This document shows, piece by piece, positions 1 through 11,700 of a stretch of 64,000 nt of DNA. The stretch is taken from positions 13,948,787 to 14,012,786 of the forward strand of contig NC_067195.1 in assembly GCF_000699445.3 (NCBI RefSeq). Reading direction: 5' to 3'. Within the stretch, counting starts at the first letter, position 1, and each line of letters begins with the position of its first letter. The DNA comes from Schistosoma haematobium. Taxonomy: Eukaryota; Platyhelminthes; Trematoda; Strigeidida; Schistosomatidae. The position numbers were made by a program, and so were the translations under genes. The notes beneath the pieces were generated by a model. That model saw only the letters and a program-made list of their open reading frames with translations. It ran no database searches and had not been told where the DNA came from.

Positions 1-4
1 CTGA

Positions 5-178
5 GCTTCTGAGTACACTTTTACTGAAAATGTGCCACTAAATAGTAATACTGAGGCAATCTGGGTAGGGATTAATCAGTTGCCACCTTTAACAGAAACA
101 ACGGGGAAACGCGAATTCTCACAAATAAATTTATACCAGCTGAGCAATTTTAATGGTTATACAGATTCAGAAGCCTAG
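5..178 (+). CDS. Terminal exon of an unrecognised gene (5' part outside window)
   Basis: An open frame from codon 5-7 to a TAG at 176-178 encodes about 57 residues, starting ASEYTFTENVPLN and ending NFNGYTDSEA. Composition is balanced (W, V, Q, P, charged residues) rather than the K/N/I/F-rich character of chance frames in this AT-rich DNA. An in-frame TGA at 2-4 directly precedes it, so if real the exon must start by splicing close to position 5 (an AG lies at 4-5). A strong donor-like GTAAGT follows at 205-210, after the stop, so the 3' UTR may be spliced. No domain is recognised. The upstream sequence is needed to confirm it. Confidence 0.4.
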   Translation, partial: ASEYTFTENVPLNSNTEAIWVGINQLPPLTETTGKREFSQINLYQLSNFNGYTDSEA

Positions 179-227
179 TAGATAATTCACTATTGTTTAA
201 AGTGGTAAGTACTTTGTTCGACTTTCA

Positions 228-325
228 GCGTAGGCGTCTATACTTGGATCTAAGTACATTCGGCTGATCAGTTTAGAATAGAACAAATGGGCGTCCTGGA
301 TTTCACTAATAGATACAGTCCAACT
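228..325 (+). repeat. Degenerate hammerhead repeat, family 3
   Basis: Recognisable remains of the family best preserved at 37088-37240: a CTGAT core start near 274 and the cleavage/stem I side GGGCGTCCTGGATTTCACT at about 294-312. The stem II and GAAA part is eroded, so it is not expected to cleave. Confidence 0.55.
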
Positions 326-1171
326 TAACAAAAACAATATAGCTGTTTAGTTTAAATTTTAGAATGTGATGTGCTATGCATCACCCAAGGTACTTCACTA
401 TTTGGCGTTTCAAAATACCAAATTCACAAATTTATATCCTCTGTTGCATTTCAAGATCATCAAATTCTTTACACTAATTCTTATCTCCCTTTATTTTTAC
501 TTCATTGGCCTATTCAATATCCAGTTATTTAATGCTTCATGAGTTGCTCTTATGTTTTTGAAGATTTGAAACATTTGTTTATTCTGTAAATAATCAGCAT
601 GATATGGAATAAAGTAACAAGTACATGAACATATTTTGCTCTCAGTTGAAATACATTTGTTTTCATTTCCTAATCCAATTATCATTTGCCCACAGAAATG
701 ATAAAAACTCCATCTGTTTATTCTCAAAGTGTCCCATGCAGATTATTTAAGTTGCAAATCTTTGAAAAAATCCCCTGAATTCAACAAGTATATACCAGTT
801 TCAGTCGTCATTCTTTGTTTACACAAGATCACATTATCTGCCTGAGGATCCAAGTGAAGAGAGAGAGACAGTAATCGACTCAGTCTTGAAAATCCTAACA
901 AAGACTTACTAAAATTTGTATTGATTGACTGTTCACCTTACGGTATGACTGACCAAAAACAGTAATCGGTAGCATAATAAAAAAAATTATTAATTTACGT
1001 ATTTCTATTTTGACACGCTGGTTATGTAAATCTTCAGTTGCTTGGATTTTGTCATTTTTATCATGAACTGTTAGTGATCTTTTTTTTATATAAGCGCATC
1101 CTCTGTGAATTCGTTCAGTATTACTATTGAGCCACAAACATTCAGTGTAAGAAAATGGTTAGCGGAGTTAT

Positions 1172-1345
1172 TTCCGTGGCACAACCTAGTGGTTATCTGG
1201 AAACATTAGCATAATGAATAACTTTCACAGCGTTGAAATATTAAATTAATAGGTTCGAATCCAGATGTGAATATCAACATTGGAATACAAGTACATCCAG
1301 CTGATGAGTTTCAACTAAGACCAAAACTCACATTCTTAATTTCAT
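1172..1345 (+). repeat. tRNA-like hammerhead repeat, family 3, degenerate
   Basis: A tRNA-like head (A-box-like CCTAGTGGTTATCTGG, B-box GGTTCGAATCC at about 1252) is followed by CATCCAGCTGATGAG, a good hammerhead core start at about 1295. The second half reads ACTAAGACCAAAACTC, so the GAAA and stem II are damaged. This copy shows that family 3 also has a Pol III-type head. Confidence 0.6.
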
Positions 1346-1444
1346 TACAAACCACTTTCCAATTTTTCGTATAGACAATACATTTTTATGTTTAAAATAC
1401 TGAACATACAAGAATATACTTTTTATGATTCTATTTTTATATAG

Positions 1445-1803
1445 ATCGTCAGAGAATAAATGGACAAATCTAAAAGACAAGAAAATCCTTCAATATGCTG
1501 AAAAACAAGTAGTAAGTTGAATATAAAAACGGGAAAAATATACATTATTCGCTAATTCTCATATAAGGTGCTTTGAATAGTTTAACTTAAACATTATTTA
1601 AATGCCATTTTTCAATAAATTAAAAAGTTATCATACTGTTAGAAATTTATTTTCTAAGTAGTTTGGATTGTCTATGTTCAATCACTCATGAGGTCATTTT
1701 AACTAATTAATTTTTAATTTTAAAGCTGACATTATCTGTAATGATTTTATGTTCAATATGTGTGTCTTGCTCAACAATTCCGGTCATTTTTCTGTCGACT
1801 TAA
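1445..1803 (+). other. Possible exon pair 1445-1511 and 1726-1803
   Basis: TATATAG precedes an open 67-nt block ending CAAGTA before a consensus donor GTAAGT at 1512; only one frame is open and it reads SSENKWTNLKDKKILQ. After a TTTTAAAG acceptor at 1725, the same frame continues as a hydrophobic stretch (LTLSVMILCSICVSC) to TAA at 1801-1803, with another donor-like GGGTAAGT just beyond. The joined product would end in a membrane-like segment. A different frame in the second block is also open to the donor. This rests on splice signals only and is weak. Confidence 0.22.
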
Positions 1804-1805
1804 TG

Positions 1806-2923
1806 GGTAAGTGTAGCATATTGGATGATGTGACCTTCGTTATGTATTTCAATTCAAACATAACATTTCATTCTAAATTCATTCTTCATCCATCATATTA
1901 GGTTATACTACACTGGACACCTTACATAGCGGACAGTTTGAGATAACTCTAATTGACATTAAACGTATGACATTTTTAAATTTGAAATCAAATAAAGATA
2001 TTCGTTGTATAACTAAAAATATATGGACAGAATTACCTATTAGTTTGCGCTTTTAAATCTTCGAATATAGCAACCTAGTGATTATGTTTTTTCACTTGCT
2101 GTTTGATGATTGAAAACATTTGGCTTGAATCCTAGAAACCATCATTTCCTAGTGATTGACATTTATCAGAAAAGAATATCTGAGATTAACTGACAAGCGA
2201 TGCACCCCTGAAAGCGATTTCGTCAAGCATTACAATGACGATATCGGTCAACAATATTACTGTTGAGCTGGTTCGCTTCCTTTCCTATTAATATCGATAT
2301 CTTGAAAATAATGATTATCGTATTATCAAATAATGAAAGCAATTCAATATTGTATTTTTATTGCATTGAATCTCATTAAAAAACCTAGTAGACCGATAGA
2401 ACATTTGTATTTGAAATGAACAGATGTATGCTACTTTAGGAATTTGATAAACTTCCGTTTGGTTTCTTTTATGTATGTCAAAATATACAATAACAGATTG
2501 TGTAACAGATACACTTACATTTACAAATAACTATTTATCAGTATAGGGTTATGGAGACTGTTGAGTTGTATTTGAGATATTTACCTATATAGAAAAATAC
2601 TCTCACATCTGTCCATCTTTTATCTAAAAATACTTGCTTATTTTGTAGAAATAAATAATGAATGAAAACCATATGTTTTAAACGTCTAAATAAAAAAGAA
2701 AGAAAACGGAATGAAACAAATGCTTTGATATTGTACGTTTAGATAAAGTGTGACAGCGAGAGGATTTTGTATGTATGATAGGGAGATGGTATACAGAATC
2801 GAAATAATTGCATTCTAATAACGACGGCTTGATATAATTGAATATTAAAATCAATGTGAAACAATAACATGTGTTCATTACGACAAGGATTGTTTAACAA
2901 AATGGAAATTTACAACTTGTATA

Positions 2924-2975
<52 letters not shown>

Positions 2976-4825
2976 CAGTGTACTTTAAGAATAATTATTA
3001 TATTAATGCAGTTTAGTCAAGAAGATTGTTCTGATCAATAAACTCTTCTGAGTACTACAACTAGACAAATCGAACTTTGGAAAATTTAGTAAAGATAATC
3101 ATTTCAGCATAGATCTATTCATTTTATTTTCCTTTGTTATATTCATACTGCTAAGTCCTACAGAAACGTTTTTTAACTCGATTTATTTTTTACACTAATA
3201 TATATCGTAGATGATCTTGTATTGTTAAGTGTTCTATTTTTTTTTTATTAACCTATCACTATCTAATTCATTGTTGGTATTCTTCAAATTAGAACCTAGC
3301 TTTTCATTGGAAAAAATATCACTGTTCAGCTTGATAGTACTTGAAAAACCACAAACTAGTTTTAGGTATGCACTGTGCATCTGTTTCCTCATAATATGGA
3401 AACTTAAAGCTATGATCGCTCATTAAGTCATCAGATGTTGTACTGAAGAGATTCAGGCTTTTCAAGGACGTTAACTTTAGACTACTGAGTTGAAATTTAA
3501 TGGTTTACGTTTCTAAATACAACCAATTCTCAATATCGTGTGATACCTATTTGAATTCCCTTACTTTTTGATATTACCTAATTTTAAAATGAATTATATC
3601 CACATGTCTCGATTTCTAATAACGTCAAGTTTCATTACAGTCTAAAACACAGTGATTAAGAAAATATTTAAGCAGGGACTTATGTTTAAATGTATATCTT
3701 TGACAATATATGGAAGTACACAGATGATCAATATATCCAACAGTTATGACTTCACTTAAAGACATAGTTCTGAATTAATGTTTTGCTAGTTTTACCTTAT
3801 TCATAAAAAACGGTTCCTTAGTTATTTTTAAATATTGTTTTTAACCCATATTTGTGTATATTTGTGATAATCACTAGCAACATTGTTTCTAATTGAAAAA
3901 CGGAACAGATAAAAAGTTTTTCATCAATGAAATGATCTTTTACCTAAAATGTGTCACCAATTGTGGAAAATACTCATTTTCCTAATAAAACAAATTATAT
4001 TTATTCATCTATTGAAAACGGAATGATTCTTTCTTTTTCAATCTAAACCATAAGACGAAATAGACAAAATCATTTTGGCTACAAGGTGGGAGAACAGAAA
4101 AGATATTTATTAAATGGCTTGAAATCATTCATTCACGTTTCCATAAAAACTCTTAAGAAACAATTGAAATGTATTTCGAAAAAGATGTCTGAAGTACATG
4201 AAAGTTTGGATGATATAACAAATTAACGTAAAAATGAAATTCATAGATTATAAATACACTTGTTAGGGGTGAATATACTAGAATGGACGTTAAGTAACAA
4301 ATATATTCTGTGTATTAATTAGAAAATTATTGTCAATTTTTATTACTATGCAATAATTTCAAGACACCTTTTTAAGTCAGACAGATTTTAAAATTTGTGT
4401 GTCTGTTGACTGACTTAAATTACAGAATGAAGTATTTATCCTAGCAGTTTGTTTATAACGTTTAGAAATTATATCGTGTCTAATACGTTTTTTTCGTTTG
4501 AACAGTAACAATAATATATTATGTGTTATTATGATGTTTACATAAGAAGCTATATATCTACTGTATGTATAGTCCATAAGAGATAAACACACAAATGCAC
4601 ACAAAAGTCATAAGAACAGTTACGATAAATTGTGTAAAAGTAAATTTTTTTCCTTCATTCTTATATGAATTCCCTTTTGATTCTCTAATATACAGTTTTC
4701 AGCACAAATTCATTTTGGTAAGAACTTTACTTGTGATCTCCAAAAATGTCCATGAGATATTTTATTCAATTGTTACTCAATCAGGATGTGGATAATACAA
4801 ATAAATAATTAATTTTGATAGTTGC
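1806..4825. other. AT-rich non-coding stretch
   Basis: Contains an (AT)n run at 2927-2972 and a very degenerate tRNA/hammerhead-like relic near 2080-2215. The short open frames (2678-2878 minus, 3229-3426 plus, 4377-4604 minus, 4595-4795 plus) are K/F/I/Y/C-rich and lack splice support. No gene seen. Confidence 0.6.
2927..2972. repeat. (AT)n microsatellite
   Basis: About 23 uninterrupted AT dinucleotides. Confidence 0.97.
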
Positions 4826-5053
4826 AATCATGAGTCAATTGAAGTTAGGCCACCATGGTAAACCTGGAAGCACTGAACGGCCGTTTAGTCCTAGTACGGG
4901 ACTCCTCAGTAGTGAGTATCCACGATCTCGCTCTCCGCGACATTCGAACCCAGGACCTATCAGTCTCGTGCGCGAGCGCTTAACCATTAGACCACTGAGA
5001 CGGGCGGCACCTAACGGTGTTAATGTCTAACTTCAAACAATCCACGAAATTGA
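4826..5053 (-). repeat. tRNA-like hammerhead repeat, family 2, left arm of inverted pair
   Basis: Read on the minus strand: tRNA-like head (GCTC/AGTGGTCTAATGGTTAAGCG-type A box, TTCGAA B box), then a hammerhead region CTGAGGAGTCCC ... GGAC, then a tail GGTTTACCATGGTGGCCTAA. The GAAAC of the core reads TAAAC here, so catalysis is probably lost. The repeat continues past the tRNA head into a further inverted block (GGTGTTAATGTCTAACTTCA at about 5014-5033). Confidence 0.75.
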
Positions 5054-5192
5054 TAATAGTCATCTGCTCACTGGTGACTGACTTCAAGAGGCATTTCCTG
5101 GAGTTCTAGTGAGAAGCCGTTACTAGTGGAGTTCAACCAGGTCTGTTGTGAGATATCAACTCACTGAAGACAATGGTGTGCGGTGGCGCAAC

Positions 5193-5440
5193 TTCGTGGA
5201 TTGGTTGAAGTTAGACATTAACACCGTTGGATGCCGGCCGGCTCAGTGGTCTAATGGTTAAGCGGTCGCGCGCGCGAGAATGATAGGTCCTGTGTTCGAA
5301 TGTCTCGGGAGGGGGCGGGATCGTAAATGCGCACTGCTGAGCAGTCCCATACTAGGACGAAACGGCCGTCCAGCTCTCTCAGGTTTTCCATGGTGGCCTA
5401 ACTTCAATTGACTCGTGATTTCAACTATTGAAATTTCTAA
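5193..5440 (+). repeat. tRNA-like hammerhead repeat, family 2, right arm of inverted pair
   Basis: Mirror copy of 4826-5053: inverted block TTGAAGTTAGACATTAACACC, head GGCTCAGTGGTCTAATGG, B box GTGTTCGAATG, hammerhead region at 5337-5373 with stem II GTCC/GGAC and GAAAC intact. The conserved CUGANGA reads CUGAGCA, so this core is also broken, at a different base from its mirror copy. Confidence 0.78.
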
Positions 5441-7939
5441 AAATCTCCACCAAACACCTGATAATTAAGTTTAACTAATTTAAATAAAACTAAGTATTGA
5501 AGTTAGAAACTAATATAAGGAATTAGGATTAGAACTAGTAGTTAAGGCTAATGATTAAAGTGTGAGTTAAGAGTTAAAGTTGAGAATTAGATTTAGAGTT
5601 GAAGTGATGACAGAGAGATGATTTTTAGCCATATGAATGGATGAATTATTTAGTACTTTTTCTGCTAGATTTCAAGAAAAATTAAGTTAATTTGTAAAGT
5701 TCACAAATCAAGTTAAACATAATATCTAGATTTTAATTCTGTTTGCTTTCCTTTTTATTTTATATTTTCATAGACAACCATTCATTTAGTAAGATACACT
5801 TTTACAATCTCTCAAAGTGTTTCCTTTTTTTTTTCTTTAATTGTATTATCTTATTTAGTAATTCTAATCATTTTTGTAACTGAACAATCAGCAGTTTTGC
5901 TTCACTTTCGATTCGGTACCAGATATCTTTTACGCTTTTTTGAATTTTATGCAAAATTCTAAGAGCACTCATTTTAATTCTGATTGGTTTCTTCATAAAC
6001 TGTAGACCTACCGTTTAAAGAAATCCATCTAAATAATTTATTACCATCTGAAAAGTATTTTTGGAAATTCGTTTTAGTTACAATGATATGTAAACTATCT
6101 GCCTTTATCCCATGGATTTCAACAGAAATTCAGATTGGATGAATAAAATTTATGTCTGTTACTTGCAGAATTCTGGGATTCTTAATACCAATATGAAGTA
6201 TAGTGTAACTTCATTTGAGTTATATGTTAGAACTCGCAAAATCCATTTATTTAAAATATCTTTATCGTAATGAAAAGTTGATTAATCTAACAATTCATAC
6301 TGGTTGGAAAAAGGCAATCAAATTCACGCAAAATTAGACAGAAAGATAATCATATTCATCGTACAATTAACATGTAAAATTGCCAACTTTTATGTTAGGT
6401 GGCGGGAATTTATAATGAAGAGTTTTCAATTTATATTACCTGTCCCTACTTGTAATCTCTTCTAGAATGGTGGCTAATGAACTCAAGATTCAAGTAAAAT
6501 ATTTGTTTGAGGTTTATCAAAATCCATCATCTTCACTGTAGGTGAAATGTCTTTTTGTCTAACGAAAAAGCAATCACGTTTTGTGGTAGTTTTATCTGCT
6601 TCATTTTGTGGCTGTGAAAGATGGTCTCTGAAAGTTGAGGAAATCTGTAGTTTGCTGGTATTTAGTTTCAGATAGTTCCGTGATATTGCTCAATTGTCCT
6701 GAAATAACTGAGTGGGTTAAGGTTTAGTTGAAGTTACAAGGAAAAAAAGTGCTGAATTGACTAACAAGGCTTTGAAATTCATGGATTTAAGCGGTTAAGG
6801 CATTCGTTTTATATACCCAGCCAACTTTCATTACAGACTTGTGATCTGATTGGCATAGGGTTACATCAAAAAGTGCCCACAGGCAGCAAGAATGAGACAA
6901 TCACAGCCAATTTAGAAACCGGTAAGAAAAAGTCTAAAGTAGGGGGAGGGCGTATGCAAGATATAGCACCAGTCTTTTAAATTATTGACTATTCTTCTAA
7001 GCAGTATGGGGAGGTAAACTTTTCTTCAGTCAAGTTTAGCGTTATAACCACAGACGGTTATTGGTTAGCTTAGATAACATGACCTGAGTTGTGTTCTTTT
7101 GAATCGTAAGAATAAATATTATTTCATGCATTACATGTTCCATGATATAATTTATTGTCCTCGAATTCATTTTCTTTATATATAGTTTATTTAGTTAATT
7201 TTTCATCACTGTGGAACTTTAAAATATAGTACTTTGGGTCAATGAACATATATTTCAGGTCCTATGTGTTTTACAATTCGGTTTTAGTGCTCTGAAATCA
7301 ATACCTAGAATTTTTAAACGTTATATATATATAACCTATCTTTGCTTTTGTTTAAAATCTCTGGAACTTCGTCATTTTTCTCTTATTTATATTTCTTATT
7401 GATTTATGACCTTATATGTGTGTAAATTTGCGCTGATACCTTGTTCAAAATACAAACGTTTATCAACTAGGTTATCTTTCCCAAATATAGAACGTTCCCG
7501 TTTTTTTTTTCGTCTGTTCATCAAGTAGCTAATATAAAACCGAAATGCATAAAATGTGTGATGAAAACATTTTTTTCTCGTTTCTTTTGTTCAATAAGTT
7601 TTGGATGAAGTATTGGATTAACTGGAGAAATTTCTAGTTTGCAGCAAAGGCTGTTAAAAATATCCCTAGACAAACAGTTACTGATTATGACTTTTTTTGT
7701 GACCAAATTTAGGAATATAAGGTATCATTCTATTTTTTTTCTAGTAACTTATACAATTTTAGAAACTTAGACATAAAAGTGAACTGCTTTTTATTATTTG
7801 TTCATATGCGTCTGTATCTTCCTACTGTTGATGTTAAGATCTGAAGTTTGTATAAATCTGATTATATTGACATGTTCCCATTATGAGCAGATTATTTTGA
7901 TGTTGCCATTTTGTTCCCTAATTTCTAAGTAAAGATTAA
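5441..7939. other. AT-rich non-coding stretch
   Basis: No gene or recognisable element seen. The one minus frame (7521-7706) is lysine/phenylalanine-rich and unsupported. Confidence 0.55.
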
Positions 7940-8112
7940 CATTGGCTAGCAGTGGAATCATTCGTTTTGCCCAAACTAATGAATATCTGAACACAATAAC
8001 TAAGTGGTAAAAGCATTGGAAGCTTACAACGAGAATTATTGGGTTCGAGTTTCTATGTGAACATCAATTCTGGAATGTAGCTGTATTCAACTGACAAGTC
8101 CCAAGTAGAATA
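7940..8112 (+). repeat. Hammerhead repeat family 3, degenerate, next to a minus-strand fragment
   Basis: At 7940-7972 GGCTAGCAGTGGAATCATTCGTTTTG is the 3' end of a family-3 hammerhead in minus orientation. From about 7985 a plus-strand copy follows: A-box-like AACTAAGTGGTAAAAGCATTG, B-box-like GGGTTCGAGTTTC, then CTGACAAGTCCCAAGTAGAATAAAA, a damaged core (CUGACAA, and AUAAAA for GAAA). Confidence 0.6.
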
Positions 8113-8127
8113 AAATAGATGACCTAA

Positions 8128-8456
8128 CTTAGATGGTGGTTGGAGGTAGTCAACAGGAAACCCTGGACCCGGGTTTCGTGCTACTTGGCACTCGTCAGCA
8201 AGGTGTACCTGTAATCTTGAGGGAACTGGTGCTCCCCGGCGGATTCGATCCCGTGTCACCCAGCTTCACAGTCAGAGACGTTACCACTGAGCTATCCGAG
8301 CCGTGACTAACCTCCTGTAGGACTGAGATGTGATCACAATTGATTGATCACTGGGTGGTGATCAATCTCATGCTTGTCTAGTCCCTATTAGTGCAGATCG
8401 ACTGCTATCGATCATGTTGCAATGTGGCCACCAGTCTAAGTGACTCGACACTGCCA
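8128..8456 (-). repeat. tRNA-like hammerhead repeat, family 1, minus copy
   Basis: Nearly complete monomer on the minus strand: 5' region (GTCGAGTCACTTAGACTGGTG), then the tRNA-like head GGCTCGGATAGCTCAGTGG, a B-box-like GATCGAATCC, an intact hammerhead, and the tail TTGACTACCTCCAACCACC. It directly abuts an inverted copy starting at 8457. Confidence 0.85.
8158..8205 (-). ncRNA. Hammerhead ribozyme (family 1), intact core
   Basis: On the minus strand: stem I CCTTG/CAGGG, CTGACGAG (8191-8198), stem II GTGC-CAAGTA-GCAC, GAAAC, stem III ACCC/GGGT, cleavage triplet GTC. All conserved core bases are present. The three stems are read directly; activity is inferred. Confidence 0.8.
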
Positions 8457-8705
8457 GGGAGCGCCAGTTCCCTCAAGATTACAGGTACACCTTGCTGACG
8501 AGTGCCAAGTAGCACGAAACCCGGGTCCAGGGTTTCCTGTTGACTACCTCCAACCACCATCTAATCTCAATACATAGTGCCCGCAGTGTCGAGTCACCTA
8601 GACTGGTGGCCACATTGCAACATGATCGATAGCAGTCGATCTGCACTACTAGGGACTAGACAAGCATGAGATTGATCACCACCCAGTGATCAATCAATTG
8701 TGATG
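8457..8705 (+). repeat. tRNA-like hammerhead repeat, family 1, plus copies (head-truncated, then 5' region of the next unit)
   Basis: At 8457-8562 is the hammerhead-bearing 3' part of one unit. TCTCAATACATAGTG and a second unit's 5' region (to about 8705) follow, ending before the tRNA head. Unit 3' end joined to unit 5' start matches a tandem satellite junction. Both blocks are inverted relative to 8128-8456. Confidence 0.8.
8488..8535 (+). ncRNA. Hammerhead ribozyme (family 1), intact core
   Basis: CTGACGAG at 8495-8502, stem II GTGC/GCAC, GAAAC at 8516-8520, stem III ACCC/GGGT, cleavage triplet GTC, stem I CCTTG/CAGGG. The core is identical to the minus-strand copy at 8158-8205. Confidence 0.8.
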
Positions 8706-11700
8706 ACCTAACTTTCACTACTAGCTACTATCTAACTTTGTCTTTGTGCTTCTGCTTTAATCCTCGAGAATTCGACTAAAACGAGAACAGCACACGTAGC
8801 CTAATAATTCACAGGTTCAAATAATTTGAGGATAATCAATTTAGCCGATTACAACCTAGAAACAGCAGTGTTAACCACTAAATTCCCGGAAAACTTCAGA
8901 AGTCTTCAATAACACTGAATTTGGTAGGTAGATTTCTGAATAATGAAAGACAGTGTTTATAGCGTTTTCTGAAATGACTTCCGTAAAGCGAAATACGTTC
9001 GAAACTTTTTGTTTGTTGATTAACTCAAACGATCTTAAAACATCAATATTATGTTCACTGAAGAGAAAATGAGAAGCAATTTTACTGCTTAAATTTACAG
9101 TTCTTTTCATTTAAGCTTCGTGGAATGTGGTCGGAGATGTGAACATTAGCTCTTGTTTTTGCCCTTCCTATGTAAGAGCTATGGGATGTATATGTGAACT
9201 AATAGACGCATTTAGAGATAACCACGAGACTGAAATTTCTAACAGTTGACGGTCCTACTAAACATTGCGTTGAGTAGATAGAGGCCAGCTTCACCGCTCG
9301 ATTCACCCTTGTATATATGCCTCCAAAAAATTACCAGTCATCCTTTGCACTCAACACATGATAGTAGCGTATGAAACAACTGTTTCTTTGAATAAAATGA
9401 GTTTGTATTAGTTTATTATTTAGGTTTTGTTTTCTGAGGTCCGGAGTAAAATTTTAGAGAGATATGTCCATAAAACGAAAAGCATTATTACAGGCTATAG
9501 TTGAAAAGACTGGATATTACCCTCTGAGTAGATGAGCTAACTCCACTCATAATATTTCATTTTTGTGGGAGTAAGTAGGGCGATTTATAATGTCAGTCAA
9601 ACTAAGATATAGTATCACTTCATGAGGTCACCAACTGTTTGACGAAATCGCGTTCGTAGATGCAAAACGTCTGATTTACGTTCACATAATTACCGTTACC
9701 AATGACTGAATGGTTTATATGACAACTGAAAATCGGTTGCAATAGTGAAGATATATCCACTATTTGTCTTTGACAGTCATTTTAATACTTTCACCTTTAG
9801 TTACTACAGGTTGGCAACTAGGATTGACGTACAGTTGTCCTAGGTTCTACTTTGCATATGACGGAATGACTGACGAACTATGTAGAGTCAGTGTTTCCTA
9901 ATTAAGTTGTTTAAAACTGTAAACGATTAAGTAAACAAAATGATAGAAGTAAAAAAATTCTTTCTGTGGTTCTGAGTCTAAACAAGCGTTTTAGTTATAA
10001 CAACATATATGTTAACCAAGTTAGTTAACGTCCAATTACTCATGATATGTTAGATTGGAACTGTTTAAAAATCATAAAACAAAACCAGTATATTAGTAAC
10101 TTGAATGTTTTAAGTTTTGAAACTATGGCATGTCTCTAACCCTGCTCTCAGATGTTCTTCTAAAGGATTTTAGGAAATACTACATAGATACTGTAAACAG
10201 ATATAAGCACATCGGATTTGTGTTATGAAATAATGTTACTTTGGATTACTTCTGATAACATATATGTTATTCAACAGTTTTATTAACTGTAATAAATAAA
10301 ATATGATATGCAGATATTTAACGAACCATAAATTTGTTATAAGATTTGATCATAAAACAATTCATTCATATTTATTTAACCCAATCTTATATTATGGAAT
10401 TTGCTTATCTAAAGTAAATACGACTTTTCTGTTATCTAATATCTATTCAGCTGTACTTAAAAAGACATAATTCACGAGTTAATGACCCAAACAGCAAATA
10501 ATCACACATTACTTATTAATATGACATCTAGAAGGTATATAATTAAGATCGGTTAAGTGATGAGATCATGTAATTAAGAGTACTAGCAGATTTTCAAAGA
10601 TCTGTTCAATACAAATGTATCTCATTTTAAGTAGAGAATTCCCTTGCCTTAACGGAGCAGTTTCTACCGTTTGCTGGTTATTGTCAATGTTATTATAATA
10701 GTCAAAAATTTTAATCTGACATTTTCCGACCTAAAATTATCAACTTTAACGTAAATTAGTTACAGTGACTTTTTGCAAGTGGGAAATGGTCATTTCACTG
10801 ACTATGTGCTTCTGTTTTAATGAAAAATACATATAATTACGAAGTCTATTTGCAAGACCATTAATATTGTATACTAGATTACTGTGTGTTTCCTTTGACA
10901 TACTGGAAACTTAGCAATCACTTATAATTCAAATAATACATTATTTGTTATGTGCTTAATTTATATGGAGCTTTAATATATGTGAATTTCCAGTTATAAA
11001 GTGTTAGGAGTATGCTTACAGTCTTCATCCACTTCACTCTATCTAATAACTGTCAGCATACCCATTTGTCTAACGGATTTAACATTTAAATCTATACCGT
11101 TTGACATAAAATAGTTTTAGGCAATATTCAAATCTATAAACTTCGGTTTCATGACATTTAGTAGTCACTAGTAAGACGTACAGGGTGTCTTGAAGGGACT
11201 ATTATTTAACGGAATATTAGAACTGACCTTACTTAATACCACATTCCAATTGGTTTTATAGAATTCAATTGGTAATAATGTTTAGACAAGATGATATTAC
11301 TTACCAAAATGTGATTCATTGATATAAGCATGTCAGTTCAACAAGAAGTTCATTGTTACGACCTTTGATTATGACCTTGTGTGATACAGTTCTTAGTTTC
11401 AAAAAACACATCAGGTCTCTCGAGATTCTCTATGTTCCATATTGGTAAAGAGCAAGAAAATATAGATTTGTGGCTGTCTTGTCCCTCAAATCACTTTTGA
11501 AATCTAACAGTGAAAAAATAATAGAGCACTATGAATTCTAACATTTTATCTTTGTACACTAGACACTTACCTACCTTTATCTAAGGATTCTTTCATTGTC
11601 TAATTTATGTAGATTTAAATTTATTCAGTCTACACTTTAATGACAAAATGAAACTACTTAAATTATTTAAAAAAGAAAACAAAGTCACTGAAGAAATGAA

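Larger units (their letters stand above)
179..1444. other. Non-coding AT-rich stretch with hammerhead-repeat relics
   Basis: No gene supported. It contains two degenerate family-3 hammerhead repeats (228-325 and 1172-1345, listed separately). The short frames on the minus strand at 497-727 and 895-1137 have no splice or codon evidence. Confidence 0.6.

Noticed and set aside
4815..5030. 71-codon plus-strand frame with protein-like composition
   Set aside because: It lies wholly inside a family-2 tRNA-like hammerhead repeat; similar frames recur in other copies (22909-23112).
8240..8305. tRNA gene suggested by A- and B-box-like sequences
   Set aside because: It is part of a repeated hammerhead-bearing unit, lacks a convincing cloverleaf, and recurs at 16170.
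8871..9110. 79-codon minus-strand frame with fairly balanced composition
   Set aside because: No splice sites, motif or neighbouring exon support; a length expected by chance in 64 kb.
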